Source: Streptomyces monashensis
Lineage (GTDB): Bacteria > Actinomycetota > Actinomycetes > Streptomycetales > Streptomycetaceae
Reading direction: 5' to 3'
DNA length: 49,779 bases
Assembly: GCF_001866665.1 (NCBI RefSeq)
Contig: NZ_MLYO01000056.1
Location: 1-49,779 of the forward strand
Shown: piece after piece, positions 8,625-16,835 of the stretch
Position numbering within the stretch: position 1 is the stretch's first letter
Layout: each line of letters begins with the position of its first letter
Program-made: the position numbers and the translations under genes
The notes under the pieces: model-generated
The model's input: the letters and a program-made list of their open reading frames with translations, nothing else
What the model was told of the DNA's origin: nothing
The model's database searches: none

Positions 8625-8963
8625 GTGTGCCTTACCTCCGTCGTCGGCGGCGGCTGTCCTCACGCTGGTCCACCCTGAGCCGCCATTCTCACCCGAATCG
8701 GTGAGGAGTGGTGATGTCCGTGTTCCCCATCTCACCAAATCGGCCATGAAGAAGCGTCAGACCACGGAGCCAACTCCGTGTACGACTGCGGTATGACACC
8801 CAGGGGTGGCGGCCGCCGGGACCCCTAGGGGTGTGCCAGGTCGCGCGCCGGGTCGTGGACGTCCGCCGCTGTGCCGCGGGAGCGGTCCGACACGCTGTCG
8901 CGGGGCCGGCACACCACCCTCCGGCTCGCCGTCGTGGCCCGGTTCGCCGTCGCGGCCGGGGCC
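8625..8963. promoter_or_regulatory. Gene-free stretch with clustered dyads and direct repeats
   Basis: No credible gene. It contains a CTCACC/GGTGAG inverted repeat (8688-8705). TCTCACC-N(1-2)-AATCGG occurs twice in the same orientation, at 8687-8701 and 8731-8744. CACGGAG/CTCCGTG forms a hairpin at 8763-8780. ACCCAGGGGT lies at 8798-8807, and ACCCCTAGGGGT, a perfect 12-base palindrome, at 8821-8832. The first two elements lie just upstream of the LolA-like gene and are plausible operators; the later ones are nearer the end of the polyprenyl synthase gene. Confidence 0.5.
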
Positions 8964-9974
8964 TCAGCCCGCGCGGTGGACCACCGCGTCGCACAGCTCC
9001 AACAGAGCCGCCTTGGCGTCGCAGTCCCGCAGGGGCGACAGCGCGGCCCGGGCCTCCTCGGCGTAGCGCACGGTGTCGCGGCGGGCCTGCTCCAGCGCGG
9101 GGTGCGCGCGCAGCGCGGTCAGCGCCTCGGCGTGCCGGGCGTCGTCGGTGAGGTCGGAGTCCAACAGCTCGCACAGTGCGAGGTCCTCGGGCAGCCCCAG
9201 CCGGGCCGCGCGCTCGCGCAGCCGGAGCACGGGCAGCGTCGGGATGCCCTCACGCAGGTCGGTGCCCGGGGTCTTGCCGGACTCGTGCGAGTCGGAGGCG
9301 ATGTCCAGGACGTCGTCGGCGAGCTGGAAGGCGACACCGAGCCGCTCGCCGTACTGGGTGAGGACGTCGACGACCGTCTCGTCGGCGCCCGACATCATCG
9401 CGCCGAACCGGCACGAGACCGCCACCAGCGAGCCGGTCTTGCCACCGAGCACGTCCAGGTAGTGCTCGACCGGGTCACGGCCGTCCGAGGGGCCCGCGGT
9501 CTCCAGGATCTGGCCCGTGACCAGCCGCTCGAACGCGAGGGCCTGCACCCGGACCGCCTCGGGCCCGAGGTCGGCGAGGATCTGGGAGGCGCGGGCGAAG
9601 AGGAAGTCGCCGGTGAGGACCGCGACGGAGTTGCCCCAGCGGGTGTTGGCGCTGTCCACACCGCGCCGCACGGCCGCCTCGTCCATGACGTCGTCGTGGT
9701 ACAGCGTGGCGAGGTGGGTCAGCTCCACGACGACGGCCGACGGCACGATGCCCGGCGCGTGGCGGTCGCCGAACTGTGCTGCGAGCATCACGAGCAGCGG
9801 CCGGAACCGCTTCCCGCCGGCCCGTACGAGGTGCTGCGCGGCCTCCGTGATGAACGGGACCTCGCTCTTGGTGGCCTCGAGCAAGCCTTCCTCGACAGCC
9901 GCCAATCCGGCCTGGACATCGGCTTCGAGAGCCTGGTCCCGTACGCTCAGCCCGAACGGCCCGACGACGGTCAC
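8964..9974 (-). CDS. Long-chain polyprenyl diphosphate synthase
   Basis: A 336-residue trans-isoprenyl synthase. GGKRFRP (residues 53-59) binds the isopentenyl substrate. The two Asp-rich Mg sites are DDVMD (94-98) in LYHDDVMDEAAVRRG and DDVLD (220-224) in QLADDVLDIASD; GGKTGSL lies between them. Small residues before the first Asp-rich motif (HLATLYHDD) fit a long-chain rather than a C15 product. It elongates allylic diphosphates, probably for the menaquinone side chain given menG, mqnC and complex I in the same window. GTG at 9974 follows AGGAGA. Product length cannot be read with certainty. Confidence 0.9.
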   Translation of the reverse strand: MTVVGPFGLSVRDQALEADVQAGLAAVEEGLLEATKSEVPFITEAAQHLVRAGGKRFRPLLVMLAAQFGDRHAPGIVPSAVVVELTHLATLYHDDVMDEAAVRRGVDSANTRWGNSVAVLTGDFLFARASQILADLGPEAVRVQALAFERLVTGQILETAGPSDGRDPVEHYLDVLGGKTGSLVAVSCRFGAMMSGADETVVDVLTQYGERLGVAFQLADDVLDIASDSHESGKTPGTDLREGIPTLPVLRLRERAARLGLPEDLALCELLDSDLTDDARHAEALTALRAHPALEQARRDTVRYAEEARAALSPLRDCDAKAALLELCDAVVHRAG

Positions 9975-10544
9975 GAGGGGTCTCCTGTCTGCTGGTGTCT
10001 GCTGGCGATTACACGGTTTGTCGATAGGTCGCTGCCATCACTCAAGTCAGCGTATCCGGTCCTGTTTCGATCACCGATAGCGCCCACCGGTCCAGCACAG
10101 GCGGTATTGGATCATGACCGGTTTGCTTTCGATCAGATGATAAGAACAGACATTCATCGACTTAACAGGACGTCTCCCACTTTGTCGCGAATCGAGGAGC
10201 GAGCGGAGTAACACCTCCACCCCGACCCGCCTCCTCACCCCCCTTCCACGTCCCCCTTCCACGTCCCCCTTCCACGTCCCCCTCCACGACCGGCGCCACT
10301 CCGAACGTGAGTCCATTAAATCCGTTATGCCCATTCTGTGGCGATTTGCTACTTCGTGAGTTGGGTCACGGACGCTCATGTCCGCCCACCGACCGCCGAC
10401 CCATCCGTCCCCCTTGCCCTGCGGGGGAGTTGAGGATTGGCAGCGGCAAAGGATCAAGTACCCCAAAGGCCGCACTTCAAGGTCAAACAGGACGTTGTGT
10501 GATTCCGGCACTTGTTCCCGACATGTGCTCTCGCATACGTTCCG
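9975..10544. promoter_or_regulatory. Long intergenic region between divergent genes
   Basis: No gene supported. The left part (about 9990-10200) is relatively AT-rich and should hold the polyprenyl synthase promoter. A 13-base tandem repeat lies at 10239-10289. A possible C-rich/G-rich hairpin (CCCC/GGGG) lies near 10409-10427. The right part should hold the promoter for the riboswitch leader beginning near 10545; its exact position is not evident. Confidence 0.5.
10239..10289. repeat. 13-bp tandem repeat, nearly four copies
   Basis: CCCCCTTCCACGT occurs at 10239-10251, 10252-10264 and 10265-10277, followed by a degenerate 12-base copy to 10289. It lies in non-coding DNA. There are no spacers, so it is not a CRISPR array. 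The copy number may vary between strains. Confidence 0.85.
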
Positions 10545-10750
10545 GCTCGCCGGGCGGACGCCGAATCCTGCCGCCGCCCGCACAACCATCCGCGAACTCA
10601 TTCGTACGGCAGGAGCGGGGGACCCAGGTAAGTCGCCGGACCGGTCGGCACACGTCGCATCGGAACGGCTAGGGGTGAAGCCGCGCCTTCCCGCGAAGGC
10701 ACGGCCGGGCACCTCCCCGCCCGAACCCGACAGCTCACCTCGCAGGCGAC
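10545..10750 (+). ncRNA. Cyclic-di-AMP (ydaO-type) riboswitch
   Basis: The conserved blocks of the class are present in order: CCGAATCCTGCC (10561-10572), GGCAGGAGCGGGGGACCCA (10608-10626), GGGGTGAAG (10672-10680) and CCGAACCCGACAGCTCACCT (10721-10740), then CGCAGGC. GCCGGGCGGAC before the first block probably begins the outer stem. CCTGCC pairs with GGCAGG. The RNA ends right before the GGAGAGG ribosome site of the transglycosylase gene. In Streptomyces this class normally represses cell-wall hydrolase genes when c-di-AMP is high. The assignment rests on conserved sequence; the boundaries are approximate. Confidence 0.92.
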
Positions 10751-10765
10751 GGAGAGGAACTCCCC

Positions 10766-11269
10766 ATGTCCGCTGCCGCTCAGCATCGTCGTACCCGCAC
10801 CAGCCGTCTCATGCGCACCCTCGCCGTCGCCGGCACCGGTGCCGCCGTCCTCGCGATGCCGCTCATCGGTGCCACCAGCGCCTCCGCCGCCACCAGCACG
10901 CCCTCGCCGGCCGCCACGACCAGGTCCCTCGTGAACGCCTCCGGGTACACGAACACGCTCGACGGCTGGATCCGCGAGTCTCTCTCGATCATGGCCCAGA
11001 AAAGCATCCCGGGCTCCTACAACGGCATCTACCGCAACGTCATGCGGGAGTCCTCCGGCAACCCGCTGGCCATCAACAACTGGGACTCCAACGCCGCCGC
11101 CGGCATCCCGTCCAAGGGCCTGCTCCAGGTCATCGACCCGACCTTCCGCGCCTACCACGTGACCGGCACCGCGCTCGACCCGTACGACCCGGTCGCGAAC
11201 ATCACCGCGGCCTGCAACTACGCCGCCGCGCGCTACGGCTCGATCGACAACGTCCACAGCGCGTACTGA
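10766..11269 (+). CDS. Secreted lytic transglycosylase (SLT domain)
   Basis: A 167-residue exported protein. Residues 1-43 are a long signal peptide with twin Arg-rich start and hydrophobic core (LAVAGTGAAVLAMPLIGA), with probable cleavage after TSASA. The mature part is a compact SLT domain: VMRESSGNP carries the catalytic Glu, PSKGLLQVIDPTF is the conserved substrate loop, and ITAACNYAAARYGS ends the fold. It should cleave peptidoglycan glycan strands to anhydro-muropeptides outside the cell. ATG at 10766 follows GGAGAGG. Expression is under the upstream c-di-AMP riboswitch, tying wall cleavage to osmotic or growth signals. Confidence 0.9.
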   Translation: MSAAAQHRRTRTSRLMRTLAVAGTGAAVLAMPLIGATSASAATSTPSPAATTRSLVNASGYTNTLDGWIRESLSIMAQKSIPGSYNGIYRNVMRESSGNPLAINNWDSNAAAGIPSKGLLQVIDPTFRAYHVTGTALDPYDPVANITAACNYAAARYGSIDNVHSAY

Positions 11270-11339
11270 GACACCGCGGCCCGGACGCGGCCCAGTACGG
11301 AACCGCCTGAGACCCGGCCGACCTGCGCGCACCGATGCG

Positions 11340-11371
11340 CCGGTCAGCCGGTCAGCCGGTCAGCCGGTCGG
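11340..11371. repeat. 8-bp tandem repeat over the HAD gene stop
   Basis: CCGGTCAG is repeated at 11340, 11348 and 11356, with CCGGTCGG at 11364. The stop codon of the HAD gene (11360-11362, reverse) falls inside the third copy, so a change of copy number could shift or extend its C-terminus by a few residues. Confidence 0.75.
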
Positions 11372-12166
11372 AAACAGTCTTTCGAGGACGACGGCGACGC
11401 CGTCGTCCTCGTTCGACATGGTGATCTCGTCGGCCACCGCCTTCAGTTCGGGGTGCGCGCCGGCCATGGCGACCCCGTGCCCGGCCCAGTCGAACATCGG
11501 GATGTCATTGGGCATGTCCCCGAACGCCAGCGCCCGGCGGGCGCCGACGCCGAGCCGCTCGGCGGCGAGTGCCAGCCCGGTCGCCTTGGTCACCCCGCAC
11601 GGCTGGAGCTCCACGGTCCCCGGCCCCGACATGGTGACCGTCGCGAGCGAACCCACCACCGCGCGCGCGACAGAGGCCAACTCGTCGTCGGACAGGGCGG
11701 CATGGCGCAGCAGCACCTTGCTGATGGGCCTGCGCCACAGGTCGTCGCGCCGGTCGACCCGCACCGAGGGCAGGGTCGGGTGCGGCATCCGGTAGCCGGG
11801 CTCGATGAGCGTCAGCCCGTCGACGCCGTCCTGGTCGACGGCCGCGTAGACCTGCCCCACCTCGGCCTCGATCTTGCCGAGCGCCTCCTCGGCCAGCTCC
11901 CGGTGCAGCCGGACCGACCACAGCAGGCGCCCGCTTCCGACGTCGTAGACCTGCGCGCCCTGTCCGCACACCGCGAGTCCCGTGCAGCCGAGACGTGCGA
12001 GCAGCGGCCGTACCCGAGGAGCCGGACGGCCCGTCACCACCAGATGCCGGGCACCGGCCCGCGCCGCCCGTGCGAGCGCGGCGAGCGACCGGTCGGAGAC
12101 CGTGTCGTCGCCGCGCAGCAGCGTTCCGTCCAGGTCAGTGGCGATCAGTGCGTATGCGGCTGCCAT
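11360..12166 (-). CDS. HAD-superfamily phosphatase (Cof type)
   Basis: A 268-residue Cof/IIB HAD hydrolase. Motif I is IATDLDGTLLRGDD with the nucleophile Asp, motif II is HLVVTGRPAPRVR, and motifs III/IV are in GVTKATGLALAAERLGVG and AFGDMPNDIPMFDWAG. The central part is the typical type-IIB cap. It dephosphorylates small phosphometabolites in the cytoplasm; the specific substrate is unknown. The ATG at 12166 has no clear ribosome site, but TATTCT lies six bases upstream, so the transcript may be leaderless. It is monocistronic. Confidence 0.88.
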   Translation of the reverse strand: MAAAYALIATDLDGTLLRGDDTVSDRSLAALARAARAGARHLVVTGRPAPRVRPLLARLGCTGLAVCGQGAQVYDVGSGRLLWSVRLHRELAEEALGKIEAEVGQVYAAVDQDGVDGLTLIEPGYRMPHPTLPSVRVDRRDDLWRRPISKVLLRHAALSDDELASVARAVVGSLATVTMSGPGTVELQPCGVTKATGLALAAERLGVGARRALAFGDMPNDIPMFDWAGHGVAMAGAHPELKAVADEITMSNEDDGVAVVLERLFPTG

Positions 12167-12353
12167 GATCAGAGAATACGGACGCCAGGCAGGTCCGACT
12201 CACCTTGCCGTACCGCGTACTTACGTGCTCATCGCCCCCAAGTGGCGCCCGCGGACCGCCTGGTGGCACTGCCGCGATCATCGCCGCGGTCTCCGCCTCG
12301 GACACTGCCGCGGACCCGGAATGCCGTCGCCGTCCCCGGACGCGGCCGCTTCG

Positions 12354-13592
12354 TCAGCCGTGGGCCGCCGCCAGGTGCCGCGTCAGGCGCGGCGAGGCGA
12401 ACTCCGTGCCGCACACGAAGCGCATCACCGGGCCGTACGACGACGCCGCCGGCAGGCCCGTGAAGTACAGGCCGGGGACGGAGGAGACGAAGCCGGGACC
12501 GAGCCTCGGCGCGCCGCGGCTCACGGCCAGCCGGGTGCGCAGGCCGTGGCCGAGGAAGTCCATCGCCGCGATGTCGACGCGGTAGCCGGTGGCCGCGATG
12601 ACGTGGTCGGCGGTGAGCCGTTCCGTACCGTCGGCAGGGCTCCCCCCGCGCGGGCCGGTGCGAGGACGGGAGAACGCGCGGACGGTGAGGACGGGGCTGC
12701 CGTCCGGTGCCTCCGCGCGGACGATCCGCTCGACTTCCTGCACCTGTACGGCGCTGTCGAACCGCTCGCGCAGCCACCAGGCGCCGAGCGGCCCGAGGAC
12801 CCGGCGGGCCAGGTGGTGACGGGTGGCCTCGGGCAGGTGGCGGTAATGGTGCGGGTAGTAGCTCAGCGCCCACAGCGACCAGGCGCGGCCGAAGGGGGAT
12901 GCGGGGCGCAGCCTCGGCTGCTCCCAGGGTGGAGCGCCGAAGGCGACCCGGCCGCGTCCGCGCGCGACCACGCGCACGCGTGCGCCGGCTTCGGCGGCGA
13001 GCGCGGCCGTCTCCAGCGCGGACTGGCCGGCGCCGACGACGATCAGCTCCCGGCCGGCGAACCGGCCGAGGTCGTGGTGCTGGGAGCTGTGCGAGAGCGG
13101 GCCGGAGGCGGACGGCCCGTCGGACGCCGCGCCCGCGAGTTCCGGCGGTAGGTGGGCGAGGCCGGACAGGCCGGTGGCGACGACCACCGCGCGTGCGGTG
13201 CACAACTCTCCCGAGTCCAGCTTGATTTCGAAGCCACCGCGCGCGTCCCGGTCGACGGACACGACCCGTACCCGCTCCAGGCCGGGCAGCAGCTTCTGCT
13301 GGAACCACTCGCCGTAGGCGACGAAGGTCTCCACCGGGATGATGTCCTCGTCGGTCACCAGACGGCGGATCCCGGCCGCGTCGCAGTAGTCGGCGAGGGT
13401 GTGGCCGGGCTGCGGGCAGTGCAGGCTCGACGCGGCGGGTGTCGACTTCAGGAGCATGCCCTCGGGCATGTGGGCGCGCCAGCTGACCATGGGGTCGCCG
13501 AAGACGCGGACGGGGATGCCGCGCGCGCGGAGATGGGCGGCGGTGGACAGGCCGAACGGCCCGGCCCCGATGACTACAACCGGTCGAGTCAC
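12354..13592 (-). CDS. FAD/NAD(P)-dependent monooxygenase-like oxidoreductase
   Basis: A 412-residue flavoprotein. The FAD fingerprint VVVIGAGPFGLSTAAHL opens the protein, and a second Rossmann motif (VVGAGQSALETAAL) binds NAD(P)H. DHVIAATGYRVDI is the ATG motif of the flavin-containing/N-hydroxylating monooxygenase group. DPMVSWRAHMPEGMLLKST resembles lysine/ornithine N-monooxygenase relatives. GTG at 13592 follows GGGAGGGAC; the upstream open frame lacks a ribosome site. It lies 50 bases after the ATP-grasp gene and is likely cotranscribed, so it may oxidise the product of that ligase. The substrate is unknown. Confidence 0.82.
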   Translation of the reverse strand: MTRPVVVIGAGPFGLSTAAHLRARGIPVRVFGDPMVSWRAHMPEGMLLKSTPAASSLHCPQPGHTLADYCDAAGIRRLVTDEDIIPVETFVAYGEWFQQKLLPGLERVRVVSVDRDARGGFEIKLDSGELCTARAVVVATGLSGLAHLPPELAGAASDGPSASGPLSHSSQHHDLGRFAGRELIVVGAGQSALETAALAAEAGARVRVVARGRGRVAFGAPPWEQPRLRPASPFGRAWSLWALSYYPHHYRHLPEATRHHLARRVLGPLGAWWLRERFDSAVQVQEVERIVRAEAPDGSPVLTVRAFSRPRTGPRGGSPADGTERLTADHVIAATGYRVDIAAMDFLGHGLRTRLAVSRGAPRLGPGFVSSVPGLYFTGLPAASSYGPVMRFVCGTEFASPRLTRHLAAAHG

Positions 13593-13642
13593 GAAGTCCC
13601 TCCCCAGGACACGGTGCGCCACTCTCGTCTCGGTGGCTTGGC

Positions 13643-14908
13643 CTACTTCGTGGAGGTGCTGCCGCCGCGGCGGTTGGTCCGCCACAGCTGATAGAGGTGC
13701 TTCGCGCCCGGGCGCACGAAGCGGGCGAGCATCGTGAGGAACGGCAGCGGGTCGTCAGCCGCGAACCAGGCCAGCTCCGTCCCGCTCGCCTTCGCCGGCG
13801 CGTGCGGCGTCGTGTAGCCGCTGCGGCGGTAGGCGAGGAGGGCGGGCAGGTCGATGTTCTCCACGACGTAGCGATGGCCGGCGCGCTGTTCCCCCTCCGG
13901 TACGGCGCGGCCGGTCAGGTGCAGGTGCAGGGCGCGGACCACGTCCACCCCCGACTCGTTCTCGAAGAGCCGGAACTGGGCGCCCATGCGGGGGTTGAAG
14001 TCCAGGAGTTTGTACTGTCCGTCGCGCCGGTCGAAGCGCAGGTCGAGGTCGATGACGCCGCTGAAGCCGATCTGCTTGATGAAACGTGCGGCGACGTCGG
14101 CGAGTTCCGGGTTGTCGACGACGTAGGCATTCGCCGTCATCCCGGCGTGCGGTGGCCACGAGCGGACCTTGACACCGGTGAACAGCGCGAGCGGGGTGGA
14201 GTCCGGGCCGAAGCAGGCGTGCACGATCCAGTCCTCGGCCTCCTCGCGCGGGAGGTACTCCTGGAGGATCACGCCCGGCTCGTCGCCCCAGTCGCGGGCC
14301 AGGGCGAGCAGGCCCTCCCGGGTGGCGATCCGCGTGGTGCCGTTCACGGCGGGCCGGCGCCGCCGTACGAACGCCTCGCGGTTCTTGGCCACCACCGGGA
14401 AGCAGGCCGTGTCCGCGAAGGCGACGATGTCGTCGTACGACTCCGGGAACGCGGCCGACGGGCTGGCGATGCCGTGCTCGACGCACAGTTCGTGCAGCCC
14501 CTGTTTGCTGGCGAGCCGGCGCGGGAGCCCCGGCTCGACCCTCGGGAAGAGAAAAGATCCGGCCAGCTCGTCCTGGTGCTCGGCGATCAGGACGGCGGCC
14601 TCTTCGTCGGTCGGTATCAGGACGGTCGGGCGGCCGATGCGGCGGCCGACGCGCAGCAGCCCCTCGACCAGGTGGCCCGAGTCCTCCGCACCGGTCGTCG
14701 GCCACACGAACGCCTTCTTCAGGTAGCGCGAGGAAGCCGCCGGCGTGTACGGATCCTCGGTGATGGCGTACATGGGCACGCCGAGGCGGCCCAGACTGCG
14801 AATGGCGCCGACACCGCCGTGGTGCAGCGGGTAATCGCCGAACTTGACGATCAGCCCCGGCACGTCACGGTCGGCCTCGAACGGCACACTGACGGCGTCT
14901 CCGGCCAC
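13643..14908 (-). CDS. ATP-grasp ligase (COG3919-like)
   Basis: A 421-residue ATP-grasp enzyme. GLIVKFGDYPLHHGGVGAIR opens the N-terminal pre-ATP-grasp fold. FPVVAKNREAF supplies the ATP-binding Lys, ILQEYLPREEAEDWIVHACF follows, and the Mg/ATP Asp/Asn residues are in VIDLDLRFDRRD and LLDFNPRMGAQFRLF. Such enzymes join a carboxylate to an amine or thiol through an acyl phosphate. GTG at 14908 follows a G-rich site (GTGGGGGGACCC); an in-frame GTG at 14989 has no properly spaced site. It pairs with the downstream FAD monooxygenase in a two-gene operon. The product is unknown. Confidence 0.82.
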   Translation of the reverse strand: MAGDAVSVPFEADRDVPGLIVKFGDYPLHHGGVGAIRSLGRLGVPMYAITEDPYTPAASSRYLKKAFVWPTTGAEDSGHLVEGLLRVGRRIGRPTVLIPTDEEAAVLIAEHQDELAGSFLFPRVEPGLPRRLASKQGLHELCVEHGIASPSAAFPESYDDIVAFADTACFPVVAKNREAFVRRRRPAVNGTTRIATREGLLALARDWGDEPGVILQEYLPREEAEDWIVHACFGPDSTPLALFTGVKVRSWPPHAGMTANAYVVDNPELADVAARFIKQIGFSGVIDLDLRFDRRDGQYKLLDFNPRMGAQFRLFENESGVDVVRALHLHLTGRAVPEGEQRAGHRYVVENIDLPALLAYRRSGYTTPHAPAKASGTELAWFAADDPLPFLTMLARFVRPGAKHLYQLWRTNRRGGSTSTK

Positions 14909-15191
14909 GGGTCCCCCCACGTGTCCCCCCAAACGGAACGGATCCAGCCCGTCCGTGTCCCCAAAGGACGCTAAGCCGGAATTGCCCACTCCGACAAGGC
15001 CTATTCAGAGCCTATTCGGACATTGCGAACCCTTTAGGCATCGCGCGGGCAACCTTCGGGGCACCTGGCGGGACATGCACCGGGCACACCTCGGGGCACT
15101 GCCCAAGACACGCGTCACGGCCGTAACGTGTGGCGCGACCACATGGAACGCATCGCCATGCATGGCCCGGATGAGAGTGAGGCAGCACCCC

Positions 15192-16409
15192 ATGCCCCCC
15201 TTCGACGTCCCCGAGGGCGACCCCTTCGGCCCGCACAACCTTCCCTATGGCGTGTTCTCGCCCTCCGGCAGCACGGAGCGGAGGGTCGGCGTCCGGCTCG
15301 GGGACCACGTCCTCGACGCGGGCGCGGCGGCCGCCGCCCTCGGCTCACCGCACCAGGCGCTGCTCGCCCGCCCCACCCTCAACGCCCTGCTGGCCGCCGG
15401 CCGCGCGACGTGGTCGCAGGTACGGGACGCCGTCACAGCCTGGGTCACGGACCCCGCACACCGCGAGGCCGTGGAGCCGCTGTTCCGCCCCTTGTCCGAG
15501 GTGACCCTGCACCTGCCCTTCGAGGTCGCGGACTACGTCGACTTCTACGCCTCGGAGAACCACGCGCGGAACGTCGGCCAGATCTTCCGCCCGGACGCCG
15601 CGGACTCCCTCACCCCCAACTGGAAGCATCTGCCGATCGGATACCACGGCCGCTCCGGCACGGTCGTCGTCTCGGGCACGGACGTCGTACGCCCGTCCGG
15701 GCAGCGCAAGGGCCCGACCGACCCGGCGCCCGTGTTCGGCCCGTCGATCAGGCTGGACATCGAGGCCGAGGTCGGCTTCGTCGTGGGCGTCCCGTCCGCA
15801 CTGGGCAGCCCGGTCGCACTCGGCGACTTCCGGGAGCACGTCTTCGGCCTCTGCCTGCTGAACGACTGGTCCGCGCGGGACATCCAGGCCTGGGAGTACG
15901 TCCCCCTCGGCCCGTTCCTCGGCAAGTCCTTCGCCACCTCGGTGTCCGCATGGATCACCCCGCTGGACGCGCTGGAGCACGCGCGCGTGGCCGCACCGCA
16001 GCGCACGCACCCCCTGCTGCCCTATCTGGACGACGGGGCGCCGGGCATCGAGCCGGGCGGCTACGACCTGCGGATCTCCGTCGCGATCAACGGCCATGTG
16101 GTTGCCGAGCCGCCATTCTCGACCATGTACTGGACCGCCGCCCAGCAGCTCGCCCACATGACGGTGAACGGCGCCTCGCTGCGCACCGGCGACCTGTACG
16201 GCTCGGGCACGGTGAGCGGCCCCGCCGAGCACCAGCGCGGCTCCCTCCTGGAGCTCACCTGGAACGGCCGCGACCCCCTCGAACTCCCCGACGGCAAGCG
16301 GGCCTTCCTGGAGGACGGCGACGTGGTGACGCTGTCCGCGTGGGCGCCCGGCCCGGACGGACGCCGGGTCGGGCTGGGGGAGGTCAGCGGCCGGGTCGTA
16401 CCGGCGTGA
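15192..16409 (+). CDS. fahA: Fumarylacetoacetase
   Basis: A 405-residue enzyme matching the full length of fumarylacetoacetase. It hydrolyses fumarylacetoacetate to fumarate and acetoacetate, the last step of tyrosine/homogentisate breakdown. The N-terminal SH3-like domain (FGPHNLPYGVFS) precedes the catalytic part: YVDFYASENHARNVGQIF, IGYHGRSGTVVVSG, DIEAEVGFVVG (metal Glu residues), LNDWSARDIQAWEYVPLGPF and GKSFATSVSAWITPLDAL. ATG at 15192 begins the conserved N-terminus; the ribosome site (GTGAGG) is modest. No other homogentisate-pathway gene is adjacent, so it stands alone here. Confidence 0.93.
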   Translation: MPPFDVPEGDPFGPHNLPYGVFSPSGSTERRVGVRLGDHVLDAGAAAAALGSPHQALLARPTLNALLAAGRATWSQVRDAVTAWVTDPAHREAVEPLFRPLSEVTLHLPFEVADYVDFYASENHARNVGQIFRPDAADSLTPNWKHLPIGYHGRSGTVVVSGTDVVRPSGQRKGPTDPAPVFGPSIRLDIEAEVGFVVGVPSALGSPVALGDFREHVFGLCLLNDWSARDIQAWEYVPLGPFLGKSFATSVSAWITPLDALEHARVAAPQRTHPLLPYLDDGAPGIEPGGYDLRISVAINGHVVAEPPFSTMYWTAAQQLAHMTVNGASLRTGDLYGSGTVSGPAEHQRGSLLELTWNGRDPLELPDGKRAFLEDGDVVTLSAWAPGPDGRRVGLGEVSGRVVPA

Positions 16410-16835
16410 GCCACGCAGTCGCCACGCGCGTGCGTGCGTGCGTAGCGGCACGTACTGGCGACGGCTGACGCGGCGTCCTCGCCGGACGACCTGGGCCGGG
16501 CGGCGGAACCCACCGACGGCACGAGGGAGTTCGTGACCTGGGCGCCGACTCCGGGATTCGGGCCGGAGGCCGTGCCGGAGGCCGTGCCGGAGGCCGTGCC
16601 GGAGGCCATGCGGCGGGCCTTGCGGGACCGGGAGACGCAGGGCTTCCGCCCCCGGAGGCCGGACGGTACCGGACGAGGCGGCCGGGGGTGCGGGACGGAT
16701 CACTGCCGAGACCTGCCTCTCGCCGCCCCTCCCCGGCATACTGGGCGGACAAGGCACCATGCGACGCGCCCCCGGCACATCGCCTCGCACCACCCGCACC
16801 CGCGTCCCTCTCCGACCAGGAACCGGAGCCCCGGC
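16410..16835. other. Gene-poor stretch with a 12-bp tandem repeat
   Basis: No convincing gene. A frame continuous with the M56 gene opens at GTG 16533 behind GAGGGAG, but the predicted 101 residues are repetitive, then Arg/His/Pro-rich and unlike a protein. The stretch holds the tandem repeat at 16563-16610 and a GCGT-rich run near 16427-16442 flanked by GTCGCCA/TGGCGAC. Confidence 0.4.
16563..16610. repeat. 12-bp tandem repeat, four copies
   Basis: CCGGAGGCCGTG is repeated four times head to tail; the last copy has one substitution (CCATG). If translated in the upstream frame it would encode repeated Pro-Glu-Ala-Val. Confidence 0.85.

Noticed and set aside
5937..8678. 913-residue plus-strand frame opposite the ABC exporter operon
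   Set aside because: Shadow of three minus-strand genes with clear ribosome sites and motifs.
10239..10289. Possible CRISPR array
   Set aside because: The 13-base units are directly adjacent with no spacers, and no cas genes are present.
10071..10712. 213-residue minus-strand frame across the riboswitch leader
   Set aside because: It overlaps the conserved riboswitch blocks and a tandem repeat and has no recognisable domain.
16533..16835. Separate small gene upstream of the M56 peptidase
   Set aside because: Despite a good ribosome site, the frame turns into Arg/His/Pro-rich sequence and has no stop before the peptidase; kept only as a question about the peptidase start.
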